Below, in pieces: positions 36,509 to 46,087 of a stretch of 64,000 nt of DNA. The first letter of the stretch is position 1. Each line of letters opens with the position of its first letter. The stretch covers positions 2,480,001-2,544,000 of the forward strand of contig CM066296.1 in the NCBI GenBank assembly GCA_033816765.1. Direction: 5' to 3'. The stretch comes from Nothopassalora personata (taxonomy: Eukaryota; Ascomycota; Dothideomycetes; Mycosphaerellales; Mycosphaerellaceae). Both the position numbers and the translations under genes were made by a program. A model generated the notes under the pieces. It was not told where the DNA came from. It searched no databases and worked only from the letters and a program-made list of their open reading frames with translations.

Positions 36509-36986
36509 ATGCTTCGGGTACGGATGCTTCTAGTCCTTAGATCTTACTTATTTCTTATAGTTACTTATCTTCCCTTAACTAACTTTCTAGCTACGCGATA
36601 GACTCGTGCTTAGATTTATTAGGTTACTAGTACTAACACTTACTTGTTTTATAAATGGCGTTCGCATTATTCGACTATCTAGCCTATTCGATTAATGCTA
36701 ACATAGCGCGAGTCGCGGTTATTAACGTCTCTATTACAGTCTCTATTAGAAGAATCCTTTCGATCTTTATAAACTGTCGCTAGCAGGACCTAGGATTGCC
36801 TAACATCTTATATGTTAAGCTAAATAGTAGGGTAAGCTATTATGCTACTATAAGACTACCTTAGCTTATAGCGACTAACTACGCTACCTATAGTGCCCGG
36901 GCTTACTACTTTAGAACCTAAGGACAGGTTTATAATAGGGGAGGATATATTAACAACTAATAGGTTGTGTTAACCTTAGGTTTAGA

Positions 36987-37192
36987 TATCACGTTACAAG
37001 TGGTTGGAAGTCATGAAATGGGCTCATAAAGGTGTTTCAAAAGCAGATAGTAGATTGCATGTGTCTAAGCTAGAATTGAAGGGGCTGCTTGTGAAAAGGC
37101 TGCAGGTGACTAATCAATGTCACCTGATTCTTGGCGGCTGCTGCCTCAGGTTTGATTGGGCTGCAGCGCCGGTGCACGCTTGGATCGTGACA
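36987..37192 (-). repeat. Solo Copia LTR, almost free of RIP, with perfect TSD
   Basis: 206 bases. Read on the minus strand it starts TGTCACGATCC and ends GTGATA. It is flanked by TTAGA at 36982-36986 and 37193-37197. It belongs to the same family as the nested Copia LTRs but keeps CpA and TpG: over about 70 bases, roughly 12 of 13 differences from the nested copy are RIP-type. It arose by insertion and LTR-LTR recombination after the host Gypsy was mutated. Confidence 0.93.
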
Positions 37193-37427
37193 TTAGAGGG
37201 GGTCCCTTAGGTCCAACTTGCCCTAATTTCATTTAGGTTTAATTAGACATTTAGGCAAGCTAGTAGGACCTAGTATAGCTATTAAGATATATACTGCGTA
37301 GTTAAGCATTATAAGCGTAGCATTAAGGCAACAATTCAATTTATACCTCTCGAGTAGAGGGTATAGGGGTTTAGGTCCGCTAATCCTCTTGTTTTTCTAG
37401 CTACTGCGCTACTTGTCACGTGACCTG

Positions 37428-37453
37428 ATTTCCCGGTCCCGGGACCGGCAAAT
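37428..37453. repeat. 26-base palindrome, copy 4 (3' LTR)
   Basis: The LTR copy corresponding to 19050-19075, with arms ATTTCCCGGTCCC / GGGACCGGCAAAT. Confidence 0.92.
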
Positions 37454-37532
37454 ACCCCTACTTACATAAGCGCCGCTCTATACTACTATAACTCGGATAG
37501 GCCTACATAGGGTAGTTAGTAGACATTAATAG

Positions 37533-37696
37533 GGAGCTTATTTAGCTATACTAGTTAGATGTAGATAATAGGTAATAGATATATAATATCTTTACTACTA
37601 TAAGATCTAAGCTAGTTACCTACCTAATTAGGACTATAACTAAGTTAGGCTAAGAACTTATATATAGTAAACCTATACCTAGAGCTAAGTATAAGG
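37533..37696 (+). pseudogene. Copia gag fragment, RIP-degraded
   Basis: Collinear with the Copia gag region at about 20268-20430: both carry GGAGCTTATT, then ATATCTTTAC/ACATCTTTAC, then the block TTACCTACCTAATTAGGACT. It is the right-hand flank of the Gypsy insertion. Since the left flank is pol-derived, the original Copia debris was already rearranged. Confidence 0.65.
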
Positions 37697-37907
37697 TATT
37701 ACGTTATAGTAACTTAATTAGTATTACTTAATCTAGGCTTATATATTAGTCGTTTTAAAAGTAAGTAGTATAATATATATATCTATTATAGACTAGAGGT
37801 TACTATAAATAAAACCGCTATAAGTAACTAATTAAAGTTACCTATTTCTTGGTAGTAGATATCTTAGGTTTAATAGGTTATAGCCTAATTACACTTAGAT
37901 TGTAAAA
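37697..37907 (-). repeat. RIP-degraded Copia-type LTR, reverse orientation
   Basis: The reverse complement aligns end to end with the variant-B LTR at 17162-17369 (shared blocks AAATAGGTAACTTTAATTAG and AAGTAATACTAATTAA). Confidence 0.75.
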
Positions 37908-37957
37908 TAGTATATAAGCCTATACTAAGTAATACTAATTAACCTAGTATAACGTAA
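37908..37957 (+). repeat. 3' end fragment of a Copia-type LTR
   Basis: About 50 bases (ATAAGCCTATACTAAGTAAT...) match the last part of the variant-B LTR in forward orientation. It lies back to back with the reversed LTR and borders the minisatellite. Confidence 0.6.
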
Positions 37958-37965
37958 TATATATA

Positions 37966-38422
37966 TATAGATATAGGTATATAGGCATTTAGGAATAAAG
38001 GTACATAGGCATATAGGTACATAGGCATATAGGTACATAGGCATATAGGTACATAGACATATAGGTACATAGGCATATGGGTACATAGGCATATGGGTAC
38101 ATAGGCATATAGGTATATAGGCATATAGGTACATAGGTATATAGGTACATAGGTATATAGGTACATAGGCATATAGGTACATAGGTATATAGGTACATAG
38201 GTATATAGGTACATAGGCATATAGATACATAGGCATATAGGTACATAGGCATATAGGTATATAGGCATATAGGTACATAGGCATATAGGTACATAGGTAT
38301 ATAGGTACATAGGTATATAGGTACATAGGCATATAGATACATAGGCATATAGGTACATAGGCATATAGGTACATAGGCATATAGGTACATAGGCATATAG
38401 GTACATAGGTATATAGGCATAC
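37966..38422. repeat. AGGYAYAT minisatellite, about 450 bases
   Basis: Tandem eight-base units AGGTACAT, AGGCATAT and AGGTATAT alternate for about 55 copies, often as 16-base double units. The minus strand is open in all three frames and translates as Tyr/Met/Pro/Cys repeats (CTYMPMYLYAYVP), which is an artefact of the repeat. It marks the right edge of the RIP block. Confidence 0.93.
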
Positions 38423-40230
38423 AGGGCCGACTACGTCATTCGTGATATACATAACCGATCAGGCCACGGTCGGCGGTTCCTCTTGTCCCTCGACTTACCT
38501 TTTCATTGTTGCAAGTCAAATACTGACCACTTCACCGGCTCCAAGCGCCTCCTGGGACTGAAATTGGGGAGCACGGGTAGGACAGGCCGTGTCGAGATTC
38601 GAGTCTGAAGAGAAGATTCTGCCACCTGCCACGTCTTGTTAGAGCAGATGTCCACCAGACGGACGACAATTGTAGAAACCACTCACTTCAAGGAGAAGGA
38701 GCCTGTCTGACGGATCCGGCGTCAAGGCCTGGTGAGGACCTGCGCACCCAGCACAACGATCATATCTTAAGTTCCATGAACCAAGCGAGGACGATCTGGA
38801 TCGTGGTGCTGTGCGCCCCGAAAACCACCGAAGTTGCACAAGATCAGATGTCAATATGCTCGTAGGCTCACAAGCTCTTCTCCGAATGGTGTGGTCCAGG
38901 TCTCGTTACTCGTGATCAAGGCAAGTCGCTGAGCTTCCCCCCCCCCCCCCCCCCCCCCCCCCCGCCTCTCTCTCCTCCACCAATGCACATTGGTACTGCA
39001 TAACAAGACCAATTCGCAGCTCTATGTGATCTGTGGGCCTCTGCTGAATGCAACAGTTTCTCCTTCAGCCGTCGCTCGATGAGCAGCGCGGGTCCGGGAC
39101 CATGAGCGCTAGGGTCACCTCACGAGCAGCCTTGTGTCATCGGTCAGCCTCTGGCACAATCTGCGAGCTCCTCCCATCCACGTGAACATGACTGTCGCGG
39201 TCGTCCTCTCAGCAGCAAACATATGCCTGGCGACGCAAACGAATGTCGGAAGCTTCAGAAGAAGATCTGCGTTTACGAATATTTCTTCAAGTACAGTTGC
39301 TACATGACCGGTGTCCACCATGTCGAGCGACCTCGAGCTCATCGCTTCCCGCGCATTGCCGCTCGAGCCTTTAGGTCCAATTCGTACCGTGCCGGCGTGC
39401 CGGGCATCCAGATTGGTCACGGCCATATTCCACCGAGATACGGTCGTGTCGAAGTATGGAATTACCCGCCTCCTGCCTCGATGCAGCAACGACTCGATCT
39501 CTTTAGGTGGCTCGGTGAGGCAGAAATCGTTTTGTCTCATGATACGAGTATTTCTCTTTACGCTTTTCGCCCCGATGCATGGCTCATCATGACAGTGCAA
39601 TTTGGACCCCCAACGCGGCCTTGCAGTCTAGTCGTGGGCCTCATCAAACCCTATGGGTGATATTGGTACAGTTGTACATACCGCAGTGCATCCAACTGAA
39701 GTACATACGAGCCGCAATCTCAAGACCATGCGATACAATCTCGTGTCAGGAGAACCTGCCTGGTCGTCTTCAGAGCTCCACTTACTCGTTGTCTAGGGCG
39801 GCGTCGAAGCATTGGTCAAGGCCTGTGTCATCCATCATATTTCTCCAGGACAGCGTTACTACCTTGTGCCGGGCATGACTAGGGTGGAGCGCTGAGAGAA
39901 TGCGATGAACGCGAGTAACGTCCTTCGCTCACAAAATTCCGTGCAATAAAACGTTATACGCCTCCCTACCCATTCGCTGGGAGACTCCGAGCACCCCTAA
40001 TAGAGGGTATGTCTCCCTAAGTCCTCGTACCGCCTTGTTTTCTAAGGCAAAAAATTACTTCTCGAAGGGTAGCGACGACGATATAAGCGTAATATCGTCA
40101 AAGCAACGACGTAGGCGACCCTGAGGCAAGCCTATAGAGTGCATTCGGCCTTTGATAATAGGCTAAACGCCCGTCGTCCGTATGCGAATAACTTTTCACG
40201 AGGATGCTCATCTTACTGGTACTAAATTGC
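38423..40230. other. Gene-poor region with a poly-C run and a decayed coding patch
   Basis: No supported gene. A run of 27 C occurs at 38937-38963. On the minus strand at about 39950-40190 a frame with one internal stop reads IGLPQGRLRRCFDDITLISS, then FALENKAVRGLRETYPLLGV. It may be a short remnant of a retroelement or other gene; this is too weak to name. Open frames at 39115-39660 on both strands overlap each other and have no domain. Confidence 0.4.
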
Positions 40231-40602
40231 TCACAAAGGTTCGCACGCGCGATTATGCGTCCGACAAACCTTTTCTGCACACACCAGCTCCACCTTGGGC
40301 ATAATCACGAACACACCACCATGTTCCTTGGCTATTCCTTCGAGGGACAGGGCTTCAGGTGCCGATTGTTCCAACGAACCAAACTTCTTCTTGATTCGTG
40401 CCTTTTGCGAACGTATGTTCGCAGAGTTGGTAACATGGCAGAATATGCCAAGACATGTTTCAGCAATGGGTAGTCCCCCAGGTAATGCGGCATTTCGCGT
40501 TGTAAACACCTTGTGCAGGTTTTGAAATGCTAGGTACCCAAACGAGGATCACTCCCAGCATCCAAATTGTAACCCTGGTCATGATCCTCATACTGCCTGT
40601 AT
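40231..40602 (-). CDS. Possible small secreted protein (weak candidate)
   Basis: On the minus strand an ATG near 40590-40600 begins a hydrophobic leader (MTRVTIWMLGVILVWVPSIS) that looks like a signal peptide. It leads into KPAQGVYNAKC. A second frame, overlapping the end of the first and continuing to 40231 (ALSLEGIAKEHGGVFVIMPK, ending CEPL), could be joined by an intron or a frameshift. No splice pair was proved and no family recognised. Effector-like, random or decayed origin are all possible. Confidence 0.22.
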
Positions 40603-41453
40603 GAGGCGAGCTCCCCAAGGTTGTCCCCAGATTTATAGACAACTCGAAACCTTGATGTGCTTGCATCGCCCTTTGCGGCCGTGAAATGATGGACAGGGCT
40701 TTTCAATAACCAAGACGCATGGTTCAGGGTCCAAATACACTTTACTTTGACAGCATGCACCTGCTTTGACAACTGACATTCGCGACTCAAGACATGGACC
40801 TCTCTTGTAACTACAAATTGTCCTCGCGGGTGTTTCCTGATGTCGTTGACGGCATCCCGAAAAAAAGAAGTGACCGGCGAATTCCGGCATCACAGGATCG
40901 TTGCTTGCATGCAACAGCCTCGTTTGAGACAAGGACAGGCTCGCCACCAATACAAGGTGCCTTTTGTACGACAATAGAACGCATTCAGCCCGTCGACACG
41001 GTGGCGAACAATCGATTGAGCACTTTGCGACGTTCTCATAGCCGCAGCACGCTGGACAACAACAACGCATAGTTTCAGGCATGCGCACTGCTACATGATC
41101 TGACAAGATGCAGCTGTCCAATACTTACACCGCAAATACCAGAGCGCTGGCCATCACGTCCGCGCATTCAAGCACGGACAAGATATACCAATTTTAATGA
41201 CATGGCATTATCGGGAATTGACTTTCCAAAGTTGAATTAGTCGGGATCGAAAGGGAAGCATACCTGCTCAGGCTCCTGTTCTGGTGGTCTGCAGCTCCGG
41301 CCAGCGAGATATATAAGATCTCTCCTCGACCAGTTCCTCTTACTCGATCATCACCAACTGGCGTCTGCTGTAAATCCGGTACATCAGATTCAGACATTCA
41401 ATCGTTAATTATACACTCACCACAGTCAATCGTTCAGCTCGTTGCGCATCAAC

Positions 41454-41766
41454 ATGAAGACGACAACACTCCTGGCACTCGTGGCCGCTGTCACGTTGGG
41501 CTACGCTGGCGACGCCGGTGATGAAGAAGTAGCGGCGCCATCCTATCTTGTTGCCCGTTCGTATTCACCCCCATGTCCAAAGGACCAACTAGCATCCTCA
41601 TCCACTGACTCTTATCATCGTTTAGCTGACTCTACAACACCATCCTATGGTAACAAGACTCCAACCCATTATTTCCGCGGTCATTGCAACACCTACTGAC
41701 TAGATTTCTTTTACAGACAATGGCAATGGTGGTGGCGATGGCAATGGTGGTGGCTATGGCGGCGGC

Positions 41767-41799
<33 letters not shown>

Positions 41800-42537
41800 G
41801 GCGGCGGTGGTGGCTACGGCTACGGCTATGGCTATGGCGGTGGCGGCGGTGGTGGCGGCGGCGGTGGTGGTGGCGGCGGCGGCGGCGGCGGCGGCTGGTC
41901 TGTTTCGGGCGGCGGCGGTGGTGGTGGCGGCGGCGGCGGCGGCGGCGGCAATGACGTCCCCAATGGCTGGCCCGGTTACCGCACTGGACGTTTCCACGGT
42001 AGAAAGTGGGGTTATGGTGATGAAGACGGCGACGATGGTCGCAGCTACTACGGTTCTTGCGAAAAATGCAAACCGCCCCCACGAGGCTACGCGATGCCAC
42101 CTGATTGGGTCCGCTGGCCAACCAACCCCGAACACTTCCCACCTGGAAGCCCATTCAAGGACCACAACACTTTTCAGCAGATCGGCAATAGTTGCTCGAG
42201 TGTCAACAACGTCGATTCCGGAAACGATGAGGATTCCGGAGGAGACACTCACAAGGCATCCTGCTGCGTCACGAACAAGGTTAACGATGGCGGTGATAGT
42301 AATGCCGCAACTGGCCTCCTCGGTAAGAAGTAAAGACTCTGTGATTGTCCCCTCGCATACTGATCAAGACTAGGTGGCGTTCTCAACAGCGTCGCCGGCG
42401 GTGGCTCATCCTGTACTCTCGACATTACCAGCAGCATTTGCAGCTCGGGCTCGGTCGCCTGCTGTCCCGTCGAAAACCATGGCGATGTTGATTCCCTTAT
42501 CAACATTCAGGGCGTCTGCGCGCCAGTCACCCTGTAA
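41454..42537 (+). CDS. Hydrophobin-like secreted protein with long Gly-rich extension
   Basis: Four exons join in phase: 41454-41556, 41626-41649, 41717-42322 and 42374-42537. Introns contain CTGAC or CTGATC branch-type sites and end TTTAG, TTACAG and ACTAG. The product is about 298 residues. A signal peptide (MKTTTLLALVAAVTLGYAG) is followed by a Gly/Tyr/Asn tract at about 44-120, then a basic/aromatic stretch with CEKC. The C-terminal Cys pattern is C202, CC225-226, C258, C267, CC274-275, C293. That order (C, CC, C, C, CC, C) and the spacings 31-8-6-17 match class I hydrophobins, which coat hyphae and spores. The first spacing (22) is larger than the usual 5-10. The ATG at 41454 is preferred because the frame upstream opens only with a TTG. 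The first intron's donor (GTTCGT) is the least certain. Confidence 0.75.
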
Positions 42538-43622
42538 ACGTCAAGCCCGCACAGTACCATGGGGATGGAGACGCGCATTGTCTAGAGTCGGCCTCAATTG
42601 TACCAGATGGAGGCGCGACAGATTTCTTTCTAATTCCGGCATCGCACGACTAAGGAGAGCGGCGACACCGTCGCTTGCTCGATCCATCGCTGCTACTGCT
42701 GGGTCTTGCAAAGGGAGGCGCATTGTAATGATCTGAACGGTTTCCTGATAAAACAAGAGCCGGACTGATGTAGCATAATTTATGTAGTGCTTATTCTGTC
42801 ATTGTTGCTGCTTGAATCCTCTATCCCGGCCCGCTCTCCTGAGCTCTCTAGCTTCAGTGAACTTGTGGACTCCATTAGCACTTCACTTCGCCAAAGGCAC
42901 CTAGATAAATGGCGCAGTGACTCCTCCTGAGAACACCACAGTCGCCACCATTGCATCTCACCACCAAGCGCCAATGCTTCTGTAAAGTTTCCCCGCCCTG
43001 CGATCAATGAGCCGGGCCCTGAAATGAGGCAACAGATGAAGTCCAATATATCCCGGGATGACATTGACATGACTCCCTGGCTTCTCGGCCAGGTCTTGCA
43101 GGGCCTTAGAGCCAGGTCATGCTGTTGATTATTCCTGGTGGTGAACTAACATACTAATATTCAGCCGCATCGGGACGGCAGACGAGAGCCAAGAGTGGGA
43201 GTCTGAATTGCAGACACCGAACATCGCGGAGTTTGACTGTTCATTTGAATGTCGTGATACTGCTCACACTGGATGACTACGAGATAGAAGTCAGGGGGAG
43301 CAACGTGCCAAGATCTTGGGACTACTGAATGGTAGTATACAGAGCGCCTGGCATCTCTTGATGCTTATGGCATGGCTTGATCCTGTGCTGTATCGACTAT
43401 CATGGCAGATCATAGCACTTGAAAGACAGGAAAGCCGGACTGTCTTGGTGCTTGCGAGACTCGGCGTCCTAGTCCGAGCATGACGAATGCTCGAGCCGTC
43501 ATGGAAGCCCAAACGCTGACAGGCGGCGAGCGGTTGATTCGGGATGGTTGCCTCGCAGTGACCTTGGCTCTGTCCGTGATCCGATGACCCCATACACCAG
43601 GTCTGACTTTCTAAATGAGAAG
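42538..43622. other. Intergenic, no supported gene
   Basis: The 3' flank of the hydrophobin-like gene. Minus-strand frames at 42780-43070 and 43291-43626 could be distal exons of the membrane-protein candidate to the right, but no splice sites or domain link them. Confidence 0.35.
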
Positions 43623-45025
43623 TCATGCCATCGCGGTCAGAGGAGGCACTGTCGCATGGCTATCATCATCAGACGCTTCGACATCAACTTCGCTCTCGAG
43701 ATGGGGGAGCTCGAGTCTCTTCGGCGAGTTGATCGACACCGCAAAGTAGTCACGACTCGCGCGTGAGGAAGATCGTGGAGGAATCCTTCCGTATTGTGCG
43801 AGGCCTACTGGCTGGCACTTCGACAGGTCCTCGGGCGTCCGCACGGATGTCGCACGTGGTATAAGGAAATAGCCAGGAGTTTCTTGACATTTTCGCGAAG
43901 ACGAGCTTGGCCCGAAGATGGCTTCTGCGATACTGCCAGATGATCTCGGGGACTGCACCACCGACTCCCTCTCGTCAAGGCTCTGCAGCTCGGCTGCGAC
44001 AGGACGCATGCCAAGCGCAGATGGATTTGATCGTCCGTCTTGCTTGAGTTGTTCAAAGCTAGAAATCTGAAAGTGCAAGTCAGCACGGCAAAGCTAATGC
44101 ACCAGCTTCACGACTCATCTGCTTGGAGGATATCCTCGAGCCTCACAGAAGCAATTGTACGAGCTGATGGGAGCATGGCATGAAGAAAGCCACGGCCAAG
44201 GTCATCGCATGCACAAGAAGCATCGTGTAGCGAAGTGCATCTTTGGCTAGGCCACTGGAAGCACGAGGTATGAATTTGCACAACAACGACCAGGCATTGT
44301 TCCGAGAAACCACGAGTACAGCTTGCCTAGCTCGCAGAGCATCAGTCTGCACCTCGCGATGACCGGCATGTTACAGATCTCGCATAGCAGTGAGAGTGCT
44401 AGTCAGGCTGTACCATAATGCTGAAGTGCTTCAACAGCTACGTGCCCAAGCAGTGTCGTTGCAACCGAGACGATGACGAGAGCTCGGTGTCTTCCCTGTC
44501 GTCGTCTGATGCTTTCATGGTACTTCTTCGTCCGCTTCAGAGAGGCTGTGACAAGTCCTCCGAGACCTTGCGCTGATCGACGGCCAAGCCAAATGAAAGC
44601 AGCCCATACTGCGCTGACGGTAGATGCCGTATAACATGACCGCAGTACTTCCGCATAGTTGACCTTGTTGCAAGCCGTGGCGCGGTCAGGCAATGTAGAC
44701 AATGACAGCACAATGCGAGAGTAAGGAGTCGACCCTAGTGCTGAAGTTGTGTCGCGCTATCAAGCCGCTCTTGGCCTGCGATTGTCGTGTACAGAAGTGT
44801 ATCATCTCGAACAAGATGATGGCGAGTCCAAAGATGACCGCAAGGGCGATGACACAGTTCCACCATGTATCTGCAGTGATGGGAGCACCAAAAAATCTGG
44901 TGCATGTGCTCCGGCCGAATGTGCCGCCATATGTGCGATTGGTTCCGTAGATGCCGTCGACAATATTCGTGTAGACATAATTGTGGGTAAGTGGTCCTTT
45001 GCTGAGGAGTAAGCACCGATGTAGA
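43623..45025 (-). CDS. Probable multi-exon integral membrane protein, structure unresolved
   Basis: Several minus-strand frames have membrane-protein character in a consistent order. GTNRTYGGTFGRSTC, then WWNCVIALAVIFGLAIILFE (about 44820-44880), then a hydrophobic helix plus basic loop (SAVWAAFIWLGRRSAQGL..., ALVIVSVATTLLGHVAVEAL, about 44420-44630), then YTMLLVHAMTLAVAFFM (about 44180-44240), and a hydrophilic Ser/Arg/Glu-rich tail to 43623 (ending VPPLTAMA). The frames differ, so introns or frameshifts must join them. I could not fix exon borders. The gene's 5' end runs into the inserted MITE at 45026-45549. Function unknown. Confidence 0.42.
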
Positions 45026-45549
45026 CGGTGAATTACTCCCATAGGGACAATTATGTCGTTTATTACTCCTATAGGGAAAATTATGTAAAAATTACTCCTA
45101 TAGGGACTTATAGGGATGCCAAATTACTGCTATAGGGACATATTATGGCAGTCGCTCTTTACGACTTCTTTATATACTACTGTTATTTAATATGCTCTGC
45201 TAGCTTATACGAGTATGTTAAATAATAGTAGTACGTTTTAATCCTAACGATAGGCCTTGTCTAAGACATATAATACGAACACATAGTCGAGAGCCGACAT
45301 TCGGAGCAACATCGTCATACTGTAGTGTGTTCAGCATCTATAGAAACAATAGTTAACTATGTTATAGGTGCAAAAATTTCACTTTTTGCACCCTATAACA
45401 TGCCCTAAGTTGAAGGCCAAAGATTGCCATAATATGTCCCTATAGCAGTAATCTAGCATCCCTATAAGTCCCTTTAGGAGTAATTTTTGCATAATGATCC
45501 CTATAGCAGTAATTTCTGACATAATTGTCCCTATGGGAGTAATTCACCG
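45026..45549. mobile_element. 524-bp MITE with ~125-bp terminal inverted repeats and 10-bp TSD (Mutator-like)
   Basis: Ends CGGTGAATTACTCCCATAGG and its reverse complement. The inverted repeats extend about 125 bases with scattered differences and contain repeated ATTACTCCTATAGGGA units. Direct duplications CCGATGTAGA flank it exactly (45016-45025 and 45550-45559). It has no coding capacity. A 10-base duplication with long inverted ends points to the Mutator-like (MULE) superfamily. The centre holds a hairpin at about 45363-45399 (GTTATAGGTGCAAAAA / TTTTTGCACCCTATAAC). Confidence 0.92.
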
Positions 45550-45559
45550 CCGATGTAGA

Positions 45560-46087
45560 TTACTGGTCACCTGGCTGCAACAATCCAGGGTACTGCAAGC
45601 TGAGGCAGCTCGAGCACTGTAGATGCGACAAAAGATGGCCGCATTCAGTTCAGACGCATCGCTGTGCAGGTCGTAATGAAGCTATCATCAGATGAAAGGC
45701 TTGGCTACTGTTTACGCGGCCCGCTAGCCGCTAATGTCCGAAGCACGAGCCCGATATTTTCCACTTCAGTCTAATATGCTCACAAAGTTTTAAGCAGATG
45801 CAGCGACAAACACAACCATCGTGGCGGTCCACGACCTTTTGAAGCAAAGCAAAGGGAGAGATTGCAGGCACGCCAGATTTTAGTAATTTCCGGCTGTGCG
45901 TTTGTAGCTCAACATCTCTCGTTCGAATCCTAGCCATTAAATCACAGTCCTACATGTCATCAGAATACCAACTGCCCCAACTCCTCACGATGTCACACTT
46001 GAAGTGAATAGGTTATGGGTCCGTGCCCGTACACAAGCTAGACATATATAGCTGCCTTTCTTCCTTTGTAGACAACAACCAAGACAC
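45560..46087. other. Intergenic flank between MITE and F-box pseudogene
   Basis: The first 150 bases may hold the 5' exon of the disrupted membrane-protein gene. A tRNA-like 3' half (GTTCGAATCC at about 45920-45929) is visible without a matching 5' half. A TATATATA-like element lies near 46045, upstream of the F-box-like gene. Confidence 0.4.

Larger units (their letters stand above)
18781..37527 (+). mobile_element. Large RIP-degraded Ty3/Gypsy LTR retrotransposon with nested insertions
   Basis: Two LTRs of 369 bases (18781-19149 and 36948-37527, the latter interrupted by 211 bases) flank the element. A perfect target duplication AATAG lies at 18776-18780 and 37528-37532. Removing the nested Copia and solo LTR leaves about 11.4 kb. 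Order: LTR, leader, ORF1 (gag plus protease-like), ORF2 (RT, RNase H, integrase in Gypsy order), ORF3 (unknown), purine-rich AATAGGGGAGG tract, LTR. All frames carry many TAG/TAA stops at former Gln/Trp codons, consistent with RIP. The element is dead but structurally complete. Confidence 0.9.
36948..37527 (+). repeat. 3' LTR of the large Gypsy element, interrupted
   Basis: Begins TATTAACAAC after the purine tract AATAGGGGAGGATA and ends GACATT, followed by AATAG. It is split by the solo Copia LTR plus its duplicated TTAGA (211 bases in all). Without it the length is 369 bases, equal to the 5' LTR. Confidence 0.9.

Noticed and set aside
37004..37060. Possible gene crossing the Gypsy 3' LTR
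   Set aside because: The un-mutated sequence there is fully explained by the solo LTR insertion.
37004..37210. 68-residue plus-strand frame
   Set aside because: Lies within the solo Copia LTR and has no protein similarity.
37925..38452. Three overlapping minus-strand frames of 143-175 residues made of Tyr/Met/Pro/Cys repeats
   Set aside because: They are translations of an eight-base tandem repeat that lacks stops in any frame, so not genes.
39950..40190. Possible non-LTR reverse transcriptase remnant on the minus strand (GLPQG...FDDITL)
   Set aside because: Too short, with a stop and the wrong spacing between the two motifs; could be chance.
41632..42252. Long minus-strand Ala/Thr-rich and Arg/His-rich frames, and a plus-strand Ala/Val-rich frame
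   Set aside because: They are other-frame readings of the GGC/GGT glycine tract of the hydrophobin-like gene.
45026..45549. CRISPR-like array from repeated ATTACTCCTATAGGGA units
   Set aside because: Eukaryotic context, imperfect subrepeats in inverted orientation and a clear TSD show a MITE.
45890..45945. tRNA-like sequence with GTTCGAATCC
   Set aside because: Only a 3' half is seen; no acceptor-stem partner or anticodon arm could be drawn.
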